This document shows, one piece after another, positions 39,560 through 49,596 of a stretch of 64,000 bases of DNA. The translations under genes and the position numbers were made by a program. This DNA is from Eutreptiella sp. 'Long Island Sound 2002'. Its lineage: Eukaryota > Euglenozoa > Euglenophyceae > Eutreptiales > Eutreptiaceae. Below the pieces are notes generated by a model, which worked only from the letters and a program-made list of their open reading frames with translations, did no database searches and had not been told where the DNA came from. The stretch covers positions 1,116,001 through 1,180,000 of the forward strand of contig OZ038385.1 in the NCBI GenBank assembly GCA_964036045.1, read 5' to 3'. Positions within the stretch are counted from its first letter, which is position 1. Each line of letters begins with the position of its first letter.

Positions 39560-42500
39560 ATGCGAGGTTCCGGGTCGATCACCGGAGCCTCCGCCTATGG
39601 TACTACATCCCGGACGCCCCGAACTTCCTCTTGACATCCGCCTTCTCGAGCATCACCGTCGAACGTCATCGATGTTGACGCGATCAATGACAACGTTGGT
39701 GCCAAACCCCCAGCGAGGACGACTTCAACTGGCCGCTGTTTGTCGGTAGCATCAGCGCCAACTCGTCAGAGTCGACCTCTCGATCCATTCGAACCGCCGA
39801 ACTACAGCCAGTCGGCATATGCTGGGAGCTCGAAAGGAAAAGGAGGCCCGTCGAAAGGAGGCAACGGAGGTGTGTTCCCTAGCGGGGAATTTGCAGGAAT
39901 AGCGCCGAGTGGACGGCCCGTCGTATCAGGAGGCGCCACAGGCTTGGAAGTGCTCGAGATAGCCCTGGCCAACTGGCCTGTTCTGGAACCGACGAAGGGA
40001 GGGACCCCACCCGACATGCAGCCAGAACTCTGTAAGCTGTACGGGCCCCCTCCCCCGGTCGATCCAGAATACTTTCGAGAGCGGTGCTCAAGCCCTGACT
40101 GGTTCGATTCTGATGAAGATCTTGCTTGCTACACGGGGTACGACAACTGATCTTCCTTCCTCTGTTCAGCGCCCGGATGGGTCGACAGTTCTTGGACATC
40201 GAGGCCGAACACCTGGACATCAAGGTCATCCAGGGACGAACCGGGTACCGGAGAGCTGAAAGTCGAAGACGACTGGGTCGACCAATCCTGGCATTCGAAT
40301 GCCCTGAAAACACAAGCTTCTACTCGAACGAACCAATCCGACTCCTATTACCACGACGACGACCACAACGACGACGCTGAACCCTGGCCACTCGAGTCCG
40401 ATGACAAAGAAGAATATCCTTACGAGCCCGTATGGTCGACAGCACCACCCAGCTACGATTCTGTGCCGGTGCCAGAGTCGAAGTGGCAGCCCTATAACAT
40501 GCCGCAGTACAATCATGAAATCGAGACCATCGACGAACTCCGACACTTGGGCACGTTCGAATTGAAGCCACCCTATCGATTTGGGACACATGAGGATGAT
40601 CCGATGAAGACGGAATACACTAAGCTCGAACCATCGGTACTCACTATTGCGTCGAGCGCCATGGCTGGTTTTCGAGGACCGCACACGTTCCTGAACGAGA
40701 AACATGCTGCAGCCGTGTCGAGGGCAAATGCCACCATTTCCGAGTTAGGCAAGACCATCTGCATCGACAGTTGGGGACGAACCGCGCCATTCCCTTACGA
40801 ACTGGCTGGAAGCGCCCCTGACACGTCTTTCGATGAGCGTGGAAATCTTGGTGGTAAGCCGGGATACCAGTGGTATACAAGAATCTAAGTGGCTTGTCAG
40901 AACTTTCGAGCGTCCCTCGTCGAATGGCGACGTTGTGATGAAGAGCTGGATTGGAGATTCCGACAAAGCCTCAACGAACATACCCTGCCGAGTCAAATTG
41001 CTCGACTCAACCGCATGCATCGAGAGATCTCGGGAATCGACGACCTGATAAACGTTGCTGATGGAATCGACCTGATCTTCAAATATCGACGCTTCTGGAC
41101 CCACGAAAGGATGAAACGAGAAGCTCCCGTTGCCGTTTCGATCATGGGAGTTATCCGTGATCTTCAAAAGGTTTGCCAGGCGAACGACTGGCTCTTCGAA
41201 GATCGAGCCCCCTTCCTTGCGTACAAAGTCGATTTGCTTCTTCGCCGACACCAACTGCGCGGCCTTCGAGGCACCTCTCGACTTGGGTATAAGCGGTATG
41301 GGTGCGCTCCACATCGAACACAGGACCTTGCGGTCCAGCTCCAGGAGTACTTTCGACTCGGAGAACAGATCGAACCCTATGCGTACAACGCCGTCGCACC
41401 AGGCGCCCCCATCGACCTTGTCCAGTTGGCGATGATCTACCAGACTGGACCTGGACGGCTCGGGTACCACGACTTCGATAAGGCGATCCGACGAGTTGCT
41501 GCCCTTCACTCATCGAATGAAGAGTATGGCAACCTTTTCCCTTTCGTGGATGCCCCCGAATTGGTTCGACGCCTGGGTACCTCAAAATACCTCATGTCCC
41601 CCTTCGAGGCCGGATACGAAGATGGACAACGTTGGCGTCGAGCGGTCCAGTTTCGAAGGGATGTCTATACTGATGAACGGGAGGAGATCGAGAAAACCGA
41701 CTCGCCTACGAGCGACCCGTTCCACCCGGAGCCCCTCGATCACCGGTTTTTGTCTATGGAGTCAAACGCCTGTCAGCACCAGTTCGACATCCCGTTCTTC
41801 AAGTACCTCACACCGATCCACGATGACCTTAAGGCTGCACATCGACGCAAGGTCAGCTGCCGAGACCAAGTCCTCGAAGCGGTCATTGTTGACACGGCTT
41901 CGAGCCTTGTGACTGCAGAAGCGGTTCGATTCGCTCTGCAGAGTTCCCTCGCTGATGGTCAGTATGTACATCAGCACCTCGGTCGACTCCAAGAAGAAGG
42001 CTCTCGAACCGACATGCTTGAGATCGTCGACCGATATGCCCTCGGCCCTGAAGTGGACGACATCAGCGCCGTCATTGTCGTACGACGACTTTCGATTGCC
42101 GACACGCCGTGGTGGCGAGTCGATATGCGAACTGGTCAGTTCTACCACAGCATGGCCGCTGGCACTGGATCGAAGGAAACCTATCGATGGTCTACTGGTC
42201 AACATGACGGATGCTCCTTCGAGGCCAACAATCGGACCGATCTGCGGCGTGAGGACGTTTGGAAACCGTCGAGCCTCTGGGACTTCTATTCGACCAGGGC
42301 ACAAACACTGGGACCTGGACAATTTCGAGCGCTTGCCCGTGAACATGTCTTCGTATTCCAGTACAAGTGCCCCGTCGACAACCGACCTGGTGATCCCAGC
42401 CTTCGATTGCTGAACCATCGATCTGGTATTCTGATTCAGAAGCGTGCCCTCGACAGTGATATCCGTCAACACTACACGGGTCATGACACCTTCAAGTTCA

Positions 42501-42592
42501 TGGCTGGCGTCGAGACACTGAAGGAAGTGCATGAAGTATGTCGACTCCCGTTGGATCGTTCATTCACGTTTACGTGGGGCACGGACTGCTGA
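39560..42592 (+). pseudogene. Element 4 third ORF downstream of pol, ~1,010 codons, function unknown
   Basis: A single frame stays open from ATG 39560 to TGA 42590-42592 except for TGA 39632-39634, TGA 40148-40150 and TAA 40886-40888, in the place where env-like genes sit in Ty3/retrovirus-like elements. The uninterrupted last part has 567 codons. The N-terminal third is Ser/Pro/Gly-rich, followed by an Asp/His/Trp-rich linker; the C-terminal ~570 residues look globular, with regular hydrophobic spacing and many Arg, Trp and Tyr. I see no signal peptide, membrane helix, protease, zinc finger or other family I can name, so an envelope role is not supported. It shares the TCGA-rich style of gag and pol, so it belongs to the element and was not picked up recently. 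Confidence 0.7.
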
Positions 42593-42601
42593 TTCGACAT
42601 G

Positions 42602-42685
42602 TCTGGATGCCAAGTAATGGCTTATTGGACAGTCTGGATGCCAAGTAATGGCTTATTCGAAAGTCTGGATGCCATTAATGGTATC
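42602..42685 (+). repeat. 31-bp tandem repeat (2.7 units)
   Basis: GTCTGGATGCCAAGTAATGG starts units at 42602 and 42633 (31 bp each), with a shorter third unit from 42664. It lies in the 3' untranslated region of element 4. The rest of 42593-43027 holds no coding sequence. Confidence 0.85.
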
Positions 42686-43027
42686 GACTGCCTTCATATG
42701 TCCTGTCGAGTTGACAGATGTATAGGCCTGTTATGGTATGTTATGGTTGGACGTGCCAACAGCCTTGCTGCGGGTACAGCGCCCGTGCAGTGTGCCTGGC
42801 GAGGTTGTCTTCTGCAGCTTCTGGCAAGAGCCACAGCCGTGGCAGAGTCGAACACGGCGTATGAATGAGGCGCTGACGACGGGTGTACCATGACTGCACC
42901 TCAGTGTGTGAGTTTCGACCAGGATTGGTCCACTGTTATGCTTCTGTAGCCAACACATGTCGGGGTCCAAAAAATTTTTTTATGGGCCTGCTCTGCATTC
43001 GACATTGTGACGCCCGCCCAGATTAGT

Positions 43028-43046
43028 GAGACCTCTTCGAGGTCTC
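43028..43046. promoter_or_regulatory. Perfect hairpin next to the polypurine tract
   Basis: GAGACCTC-TTC-GAGGTCTC: eight-base perfect arms with a three-base loop, immediately upstream of the polypurine tract of element 4. It could structure the RNA near plus-strand priming or 3' processing. Confidence 0.6.
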
Positions 43047-43059
43047 AACGGGGGGGTAG
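43047..43059 (+). promoter_or_regulatory. Polypurine tract of element 4
   Basis: AACGGGGGGGTAG directly before the TGTTATGG LTR start. Confidence 0.75.
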
Positions 43060-43252
43060 TGTTATGGCTTCGAACAGCAGCAGCGCAGCAGCGCGCAAGT
43101 CGCAAGTCGCAGTCGCAATCGCGCTGACAGTCTGTGAATAATAAAGAAGCATCGAATGCCAACTGTGAATGAGCGCTGTAAGATACTTCGATCTTTGAAC
43201 AGGGTTTATGTCTTCGAGATTGTGTTATTATTGGTGCCCCGTCTAAAGATCC
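43060..43252 (+). mobile_element. Element 4 3' LTR (193 bp)
   Basis: Starts TGTTATGGCTTCGAACAGC after the polypurine tract and shares 160 bp with the 5' LTR up to CTAAAGATCC. It ends in a run of C (43251-43265), so the last bases are uncertain. Sequence beyond belongs to a LINE, not to the LINE that flanks the left side, so no target duplication can be shown. Confidence 0.85.
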
Positions 43253-43319
43253 CCCCCCCCCCCCCAGACCCACAGGAGCGGTCACTCGGGTGGTGTGCCC
43301 TCCGGGCCCCCCCGTTTAC

Positions 43320-43835
43320 ATGGACAGTCGCACCGCCGCCCGGGCCCCTCGCCCGGGTAGGCCCCTGGGCAGGGTAGCGCTCGGCGCGCCCAGGGGCCCC
43401 TCCAACCGCCCGCCCCGTCACCGTGGGAGGCTGGTCCAGCCTAGAGCAGCACCACCCGTGCCAGTGCAATCAGGGAGTGCGGACCGCCCCCAGTCGTGTG
43501 TAGGGCTTGGCCACCCCCTGCCAATGGCAGTAGTGGGCAGCCTGCGGCATGTCGGCACTGCGGGCGGGGAGCCCTTCTTCCTCCCCGACAGCCCCGTCAA
43601 GCCGCCTCCCAAGAAGAAGCTCCGGAACCAGCCCAGCCGACGCAAAATCGCCCTCTCCGACATGGCCCCGCCCCCCAGCCACCCCCCCCCTGATTTTGCC
43701 ACCTCTGCCAGTTCGACCTCGGCCCCTGCTGCCTCCCCCCAACCACCTCGGACGTACGGGACCCTCCCCCTCACCCGCGATGCCCCCCAAACATCCCACC
43801 GCATTACCCCCTATCACGGCTCCCGTGTCAACTGA
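43320..43835 (+). CDS. LINE type B ORF1-like protein, ends at in-frame TGA
   Basis: ATG at 43320 in a frame open from 43290. It is Pro/Arg-rich, with a basic cluster PPPKKKLRNQPSRRKIA that resembles a nuclear-localisation or nucleic-acid-binding segment; no zinc knuckle or RRM is visible. It ends at TGA 43833-43835 (next codon CTT), after which the same frame continues without interruption into ORF2. This may be a true ORF1 expressed with ORF2 by stop-codon read-through or reinitiation, or a single ORF with a nonsense mutation. Confidence 0.5.
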   Translation: MDSRTAARAPRPGRPLGRVALGAPRGPSNRPPRHRGRLVQPRAAPPVPVQSGSADRPQSCVGLGHPLPMAVVGSLRHVGTAGGEPFFLPDSPVKPPPKKKLRNQPSRRKIALSDMAPPPSHPPPDFATSASSTSAPAASPQPPRTYGTLPLTRDAPQTSHRITPYHGSRVN

Positions 43836-46800
43836 CTTACCCTGCCGCACTGCCTCCCCCCCGGCGCCCTCCCGTCCACCTTCCTCACCCAGCTCGCTCT
43901 GGACTGTGCCATTGCATACCCCCGCCTCCGCGACCTCCGCAGCCTTGCGACCACAGCCCGCTCCCTACTCCACGACCTACCGCCTGACGCCTCGTACCCC
44001 TTCGCCATCGACCCACCCCACTCAGGCCCCTGCCCCACTGTGTGCTGGCAGTGTGGCACCATCACCCAGCAAGGGGCTGCAGCCATCGCCTGCCCCCTCT
44101 GCGGCAGCCAGGACCACGTCCAATTGCCACCGCCCCGTGACTCGCCGCTGCCGTGGCCAGCCGCTACCTTCGTCGCCCGCTTCCTGGCCGCCCTGCCACC
44201 CCCTGTCGCCACGCCACGGCCCTGCCTGCCGCCCCTCCTGCACTACCGCGCCCTCCGCGACTTTGCCCTCTGGATCTCCCAGGCCGTTCGAGTGCTCCAG
44301 GTCGATGACCCTGACCCGGTCGTGAGCATCCCGATCGTCGTTCACGGGTACATTGTCTGGTTCTTTGACGACTATCCCTCCCATCTGGCCCCCTGGCCCC
44401 ACCCCCAGGCCCATTATAACACGTCACTGCATGGCGTTCCGGGCCACCGCTTATGGCTCACCCCTGCCCCCCCCTTGCCCACTACTATTGTGGCGTGGTT
44501 CTGCCCCTCCTGTGGCCGCCCCCAGCTCCCTTCCGCGGCCATCCTCGACCCTACCCCCTCCCTCCGCCTCCCCAACGCTGTGTGCCTGCACCCCAGCCCT
44601 GGCACCTCCCACCTGACCGCTAGCATCGCCCACCGCTCCTACGTCCGCCCCCCCGGCTCGCCACTCCTGCAGGGTGTGCCCTCAGCCCCAGTTCGCCCGG
44701 GCACCCCCTGCTTTCACCCCGACCACTCCCTCCTCCTCCCATCTCCGCCCTGGGCCCGCCACCTGCTGTCCCTCGACCTCTCCCCCCTCAACCTGCGCCG
44801 ACATGCGGGACTCGTCTTCCTTTCCTGGAACATTCGGGGCGTCGCCTCCCAGGTAGACTTCGTTGTACACACCCTCCTCGCCCTGGAGGTTGACGTCTTT
44901 GCCTTCCAGGAGGTCTGGACCTTCGAGCCCCTGCTCCAGGCCATGCCCACCCTGTACGCCTGCCACATCAGCTCAGCCGAGGGCTGCGGCACTGGTTTCG
45001 TACTCGGGTGGCGTAGATCCCTCCAACACCCAGCCACACCGCCTCGTATCGAACACGATGCCGCCGACTTACTCGTCTCCTCAGTCCGCCACCACACCCT
45101 GGGATTCCTCCTGCTCGCCTCCGTGCACGTCCACCCCGATTTGGACTACAGATCACGCCGCGCCATCCTCATCAACCTCACCACCCTCGCCACCTACCTC
45201 CGGGCAGCCCTCGAACTCGTGGGGGGTGACTTCAACATGTCGCGGACCTGTACCCGTCATCCCCTGGCGGCAGCGTGCCGCGGCGACGGATGCATGCTCC
45301 GTTTCCGCCCAGCCTTCCCAGCCGACACTCCCACTCACTACTCCAGCTCGGGGGGTGTCCCCAAGGCGACCTGCATAGACCACGTGTTTATCAAGGGGGC
45401 GCGGTCCATCACAGATGCGGATGTACTCCCTTCGCCCACACCCCACAAACCCCTCCCCGTCTCCGTTGAGCCCCTGGAGGGCCTGGCCGACATCCGCAGC
45501 TGGCGCATGGTACGCTGGCGCCACTCTCCCCCCGGCACCCTGCCCCGCCTGGCTGCGTTGATTGACCTCCTTTGGGGCTTGCTGGCATCTTATCCCGTAG
45601 GCCCCAAAGCCTTCCACCAGTCCCTTTGGGCAGCCGCCCGTCACCTCATCCCCCACCCCAGGCCAGTGGACCACGTGCTGCGCGACCTCCGCCGCCGCTC
45701 AGCTCCCCGCACCGACGCCGAGCTTGCCGACCTCAGGGAGTTTGTAGCTGCCACCGCCGCCCGCCACGGAGTAGAACGACCCGATGAAGTTCTGCGATCT
45801 ACCACCATCGCCGGAGCTACCAAAGGTGCCCTGTGCCGCCCCTCCAACCCGCTGCGCCCCTACAGCGGGATCCAGCCAGACTTGGGCTGTGAGCTTCCCA
45901 CAGCGACCGCCCGCCTCCAGGAAGTGCATGACCAGGCATCGGCCACCACCAGGCACCGCGGGCATACCCCGGACCTCGACTTCCTCACCGCCACATATGA
46001 TCCCTCTAAATGGGATCCGTACTTCGACCCCATCGCGCACCTACCCGCTGGTCTTCTGGGTGACCTCCTTGCCACGGGCGTAGACCCGCGGGACCGCCCA
46101 CGCCGAGGCCTCTTCAGCCGACAAGTGGCAGAAGGCCCAGTGCTCCGCCCAGACAGGATATGGCGCTCAGTAACGTCCCCGGGATCGCTGTTTGCTGGCC
46201 TGGACCAGTGCCCTCAAGCGCTCCTGCACCACCTGCGCCACGGAGGTGTCCAGGGCGTACAGCGCCACCTGCAGCTAGTCGACGCCGGCGCGGACTCCCT
46301 CTCCCTCGACTCCGTCATGATGGGCATCGACAAACATAAGCCCTTCCCCCACCTCTTCAAAGCCCACCGCCCCGTCACGCTCACGTCTCCACTCACCCGC
46401 GCGGAGTCCCGCGCAGCCCGGGACATGCTGGTCCCGTCCCTGGAGATCTCCGGCACGCTTCCCCCAGACGCGTTTGCATATCGGTCAGACATACGCCCAG
46501 CCTTCCTCGCCCTCGCCCTCCGCGCCACTGTCTTCTCCAGCCTAGAGCGCCACGGCTCCGCCGCCATCACCGACTGGGACTCAGCGGACGCTTTTCTCCG
46601 CCAGCAGCGCGAGGACTGCACCCACTTGCACAGCATCCTGCAGCTCCCCTGGGATTTTGGGCCCTGGGCCGTTAAATACTACTGCCGCCTACGCATCCAC
46701 CCACTGACTGCAGACGGGTTCGCCCCGCCCTACGTCACGGAGGAAGGGTGGAACCAAGGGGACAACCCTTCGGGCGACACCTACCAGGTAGGAGAGCTCG

Positions 46801-47630
46801 TCGTCAGTGGCAGCCTACCGCACTTCCGAGACGTACATGTGCCCCCCTGCCCAGGCGGTGTCCCAGTCAGCAACCTGTCGTACTCGGACGACCGCCGCCT
46901 CGTGAGGCCTACGCTCCCCTCCCTCGTCGCCCTGACGCGGCTCTGTACCCGCGCCACCGTAGCCAAGGGCGGCCTTGTCCACATGGACAAACTCCGCTTC
47001 TTCGCCCTCCAGATCACCGATTCAGGCCTCGACCAGGTCACCTCCACAGTGCCGTACTACCTCACCCCGACCTCTCAGGCCACCCCCCAGATCGTCGGCA
47101 TCCCACTGTCCCACGGCCTCAAACCCCCAAACGCATACGCCGACCTCGCCAAGCAAGTCACGCGCATGCGCCGCCGCATAGAGACCCTCCCCACCACCAC
47201 CGTCCTGGCCCTGCGCTCCCTGTGGGCCTTCATTCTCTCGCAGCTGGACTACATTGCCTCCGGCGTGGCAGTTCCCCCAGAGCAGATCGAGGACCTCTCC
47301 ATCCAGTCGCGAGCGTACTACCGCCACGTCCTGGGGCTCCCGTGCTGGACGTCCCGTGCCCTTCTCGCCCTCCCCCCCAGCGGTGGCGGCCCCGGCTGCC
47401 CCCACCTCCCCCTCCGCTCGGCGTGCCATCTGCTCGTAACGTACACCCAGGCCACCTGCTCCAGGTCCCTGCTTGCGCACCGCTCCGCGCGGTATCTGGC
47501 AGAGATCGACCTCCCTGGCAGTGACGCACGCCCCCTCCATGCTGCAGCCCAGCAACTATCAGTTGAGGTATCCCTCCTCCCCGACCCAGCCATCAGCGCC
47601 ATGCCAATCCACACTGATGCGGACCCATGA
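43836..47630 (+). CDS. LINE type B ORF2: zinc finger, AP-like endonuclease, reverse transcriptase
   Basis: Non-LTR retrotransposon polyprotein. The frame is open directly after the ORF1 TGA; the first GTG candidate is at 44040, but coding character begins earlier. By residue from 44040: a zinc-ribbon-like C-x2-C...C-x2-C (2-25), another CPSC near 153, an AP-like endonuclease with SWNIRG (about 262), FQEVW (about 289), GGDFNMS (about 394) and IDHVF (about 445). RT is unusually diverged: motif A TDWDSADAFLR (about 843), motif B QGDNPSGDTYQ (about 905), motif C SYSDDRR (about 947). The endonuclease nicks target DNA and RT primes from the nick. It ends at TGA 47628-47630, and RNase H follows in the same frame, so one long ORF2 is split by this stop. 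Confidence 0.85.
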   Translation, partial: LTLPHCLPPGALPSTFLTQLALDCAIAYPRLRDLRSLATTARSLLHDLPPDASYPFAIDPPHSGPCPTVCWQCGTITQQGAAAIACPLCGSQDHVQLPPPRDSPLPWPAATFVARFLAALPPPVATPRPCLPPLLHYRALRDFALWISQAVRVLQVDDPDPVVSIPIVVHGYIVWFFDDYPSHLAPWPHPQAHYNTSLHGVPGHRLWLTPAPPLPTTIVAWFCPSCGRPQLPSAAILDPTPSLRLPNAVCLHPSPGTSHLTASIAHRSYVRPPGSPLLQGVPSAPVRPGTPCFHPDHSLLLPSPPWARHLLSLDLSPLNLRRHAGLVFLSWNIRGVASQVDFVVHTLLALEVDVFAFQEVWTFEPLLQAMPTLYACHISSAEGCGTGFVLGWRRSLQHPATPPRIEHDAADLLVSSVRHHTLGFLLLASVHVHPDLDYRSRRAILINLTTLATYLRAALELVGGDFNMSRTCTRHPLAAACRGDGCMLRFRPAFPADTPTHYSSSGGVPKATCIDHVFIKGARSITDADVLPSPTPHKPLPVSVEPLEGLADIRSWRMVRWRHSPPGTLPRLAALIDLLWGLLASYPVGPKAFHQSLWAAARHLIPHPRPVDHVLRDLRRRSAPRTDAELADLREFVAATAARHGVERPDEVLRSTTIAGATKGALCRPSNPLRPYSGIQPDLGCELPTATARLQEVHDQASATTRHRGHTPDLDFLTATYDPSKWDPYFDPIAHLPAGLLGDLLATGVDPRDRPRRGLFSRQVAEGPVLRPDRIWRSVTSPGSLFAGLDQCPQALLHHLRHGGVQGVQRHLQLVDAGADSLSLDSVMMGIDKHKPFPHLFKAHRPVTLTSPLTRAESRAARDMLVPSLEISGTLPPDAFAYRSDIRPAFLALALRATVFSSLERHGSAAITDWDSADAFLRQQREDCTHLHSILQLPWDFGPWAVKYYCRLRIHPLTADGFAPPYVTEEGWNQGDNPSGDTYQVGELVVSGSLPHFRDVHVPPCPGGVPVSNLSYSDDRRLVRPTLPSLVALTRLCTRATVAKGGLVHMDKLRFFALQITDSGLDQVTSTVPYYLTPTSQATPQIVGIPLSHGLKPPNAYADLAKQVTRMRRRIETLPTTTVLALRSLWAFILSQLDYIASGVAVPPEQIEDLSIQSRAYYRHVLGLPCWTSRALLALPPSGGGPGCPHLPLRSACHLLVTYTQATCSRSLLAHRSARYLAEIDLPGSDARPLHAAAQQLSVEVSLLPDPAISAMPIHTDADP

Positions 47631-49178
47631 GTGCTGCATAAGTGTCCCAGCCTGGTGCTCTCCACCGACGCCTCACTCCGCCGCTGCGACGGCGGCGGCG
47701 GCATCGTCTTCTATGCCCCCGACCAAGGTGTGATCCTCCGCGCTTGGTACGGCATCCGCATGTGGGTCACCCCCGCGGGCGCGGAGTGGCTGGCCCACCT
47801 GGTTGGTCTGTACCTTCTCAACGGGTGGTCGGGCCACTTGACTACCGCCCTGGACAGTACCTCAGCCCTGCTGCGTGCCCACACGCGCTTCCCCCCAAAA
47901 CTCACTGTCCTCGAACTACTGTGGCGCCGCCTCTCCCCCACCCTCCTCCGTCTCCGCTCCCATACTGAGCTGTGGGTCCCAGCACAGCATGACAGCCACT
48001 CCACTCACCTCCTGGCGATCCTCAACCGGGAATCCCATCAGTTGGCAGCCCGCGGGGCCGCTGCCCCCACCCCCTGGGCGGTGCCCCTGCCCCACCTCCT
48101 CCCTGACCCCCTCGTTCTGCACTACCGCGGCAGCATGCTCGTGGAGCCGCAATTGGGTCTGGACGCGGCCTACGACGCCACCACCACCTCCGCCTACTTC
48201 TCCGGCCGTCGAGCTCATCTCCTTCGCCCCGATGGTACGATTTTCCACGAACTGCTGGAAGCGGACGACATCCCAACCCGTGCCATCAAGCGCGCCCTTG
48301 CATACCGGGTGCTCGAATCGCAACCGCCCCCGGAGCCAAACATCCCCATGGAGTGCCACTTCTGCGGCACCGCCGAGCACCAACTCTGGTGCCACGTCCG
48401 CAGCCGCTGCCCCGCGGCCTTCCTCCATCTTCGCCGAGCCCAAGCCCTCCTCCTCCCCGCCGCGACCCCCACTCCAGCCGCCACCGTCACGGGGGACGGA
48501 CACCTACTCGACGGTCAAGGGCGGCCGGTACTGAGCTGTACATGGGACTCACACTTCACGTCAGAGGACGCCGGCATGGGTGACGTCCTCACTCTCTCCG
48601 GCCTATGGTACGCTTCCCCCGATGGGGGTGGGGCCTTCCTCACCGCAGCCACTGGGCGCCGCATAACAAAGGACGTAGTAAGTGCCCTGGCCCAGCCAGT
48701 CCTGACCCCCTCTGACCTCCTAGCCCTCTGGGCCACACTCCCGTATCCTCACCGCACGCCGGACCAGCCCCCGCCGCAACCTCCCACGGTCTCCGTGCTG
48801 GATCACCAGAGCTACCTACCGTGGGACTACTCCCTGGTCACGGCTTACCTGGTGCGGGGTCTGCCGTCCTGGCAAGTGCGCTGTGCAGCACAGCTAAATA
48901 TTTCCCTGCCTGTAGAGCCCCAGTGGCACCATGGAGCCCCAGTGCTCCTCATCGTCGCGCCGCCGGCGGCTTTATATTGGGCCCTTGCCCTGCTTGCCCA
49001 GGCTGGTGTACCTCCCCTGTGGGCTGGCGTAGCCTTGCTCACGGCTGTGCCCCCAGGAGACAGCACCCTGGCGCTGCCCCAGCTCATGACTCCGTATGCC
49101 TGTGGCACGCTGTGGGTGTACACCACAGCAGGTGTGTCCCATCGGTGGGCCCTCGTGCCCGCCGCCGCGACTCAGTGA
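47631..49178 (+). CDS. LINE type B ORF2 C-terminal part: RNase H, Cys/His finger, unknown end
   Basis: Continues ORF2 in the same frame after TGA 47628-47630. RNase H: D in LSTDASLRR (about residue 12), E in GAEWLAHL (about 51), D in ALDSTSALL (about 75); the last position reads NRESHQLA where NE-AD-LA is usual, so the fourth acidic residue is uncertain. A Cys/His motif follows (CHFCGTAEHQLWCHVRSRC, about 238-257), as in LINE C-termini. The last ~250 residues are hydrophobic and Trp/Pro-rich with APPAALYWALALLAQ and ALLTAVPP; I do not recognise this region. It may be a further enzymatic domain, but PD-(D/E)xK residues of a restriction-like endonuclease are not evident. Confidence 0.75.
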   Translation: MLHKCPSLVLSTDASLRRCDGGGGIVFYAPDQGVILRAWYGIRMWVTPAGAEWLAHLVGLYLLNGWSGHLTTALDSTSALLRAHTRFPPKLTVLELLWRRLSPTLLRLRSHTELWVPAQHDSHSTHLLAILNRESHQLAARGAAAPTPWAVPLPHLLPDPLVLHYRGSMLVEPQLGLDAAYDATTTSAYFSGRRAHLLRPDGTIFHELLEADDIPTRAIKRALAYRVLESQPPPEPNIPMECHFCGTAEHQLWCHVRSRCPAAFLHLRRAQALLLPAATPTPAATVTGDGHLLDGQGRPVLSCTWDSHFTSEDAGMGDVLTLSGLWYASPDGGGAFLTAATGRRITKDVVSALAQPVLTPSDLLALWATLPYPHRTPDQPPPQPPTVSVLDHQSYLPWDYSLVTAYLVRGLPSWQVRCAAQLNISLPVEPQWHHGAPVLLIVAPPAALYWALALLAQAGVPPLWAGVALLTAVPPGDSTLALPQLMTPYACGTLWVYTTAGVSHRWALVPAAATQ

Positions 49179-49596
49179 CGAGCCGCCGAAACGCCGTGAC
49201 GTCCCCGTGTTGTGCCAGTGTAGGGCAGGCAGAGGTAAGTCAGAGCCCCCCCCCCCCCCAGAGCCCAGAGCAAGGGGTTGAGCCCAGCCCAGGGACCCCC
49301 CCCTGCGTGACTGACTGGTCCGGGGCCGGGCCAGGCGCGGCACTGCCGTGTGACCCGACGTGCCTCGCAGCCCAGCCAGTCCACGCCCCACACCCACCGG
49401 CAGCGCGCGCGCCCCATACACACAGGTACGGCGGCATCTCCCTCCCGCGTGTGCCACCGCGGGGTACGGGGGCGGTCATCAGTCCGGTAGGCCTTGAGAC
49501 CGGACAACCGAGCACCCACCGGACCAGTTGTGACGCGCAGGGAAGGGCGACGTCCGTGGTCCCGGAGGTCCGGATGAGGCCTTGACCCAACCCAAC
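49179..49596 (+). other. LINE type B 3' region
   Basis: GC-rich, with a C-run (49247-49259) and no coding signal I trust. It ends in CCAACCCAACCCAACCC (49580-49600), where the 5'-truncated second copy of LINE type A begins. No poly(A) tail is seen. Confidence 0.4.

Noticed and set aside
39560-42592. Envelope gene
   Set aside because: The position fits, but no signal peptide, membrane helix, glycosylation-rich ectodomain or cleavage site is seen.
48821-49585. 254-codon plus-strand ORF over the end of LINE type B
   Set aside because: Different frame from the ORF2 C-terminus and rich in composition-driven residues; no motif.
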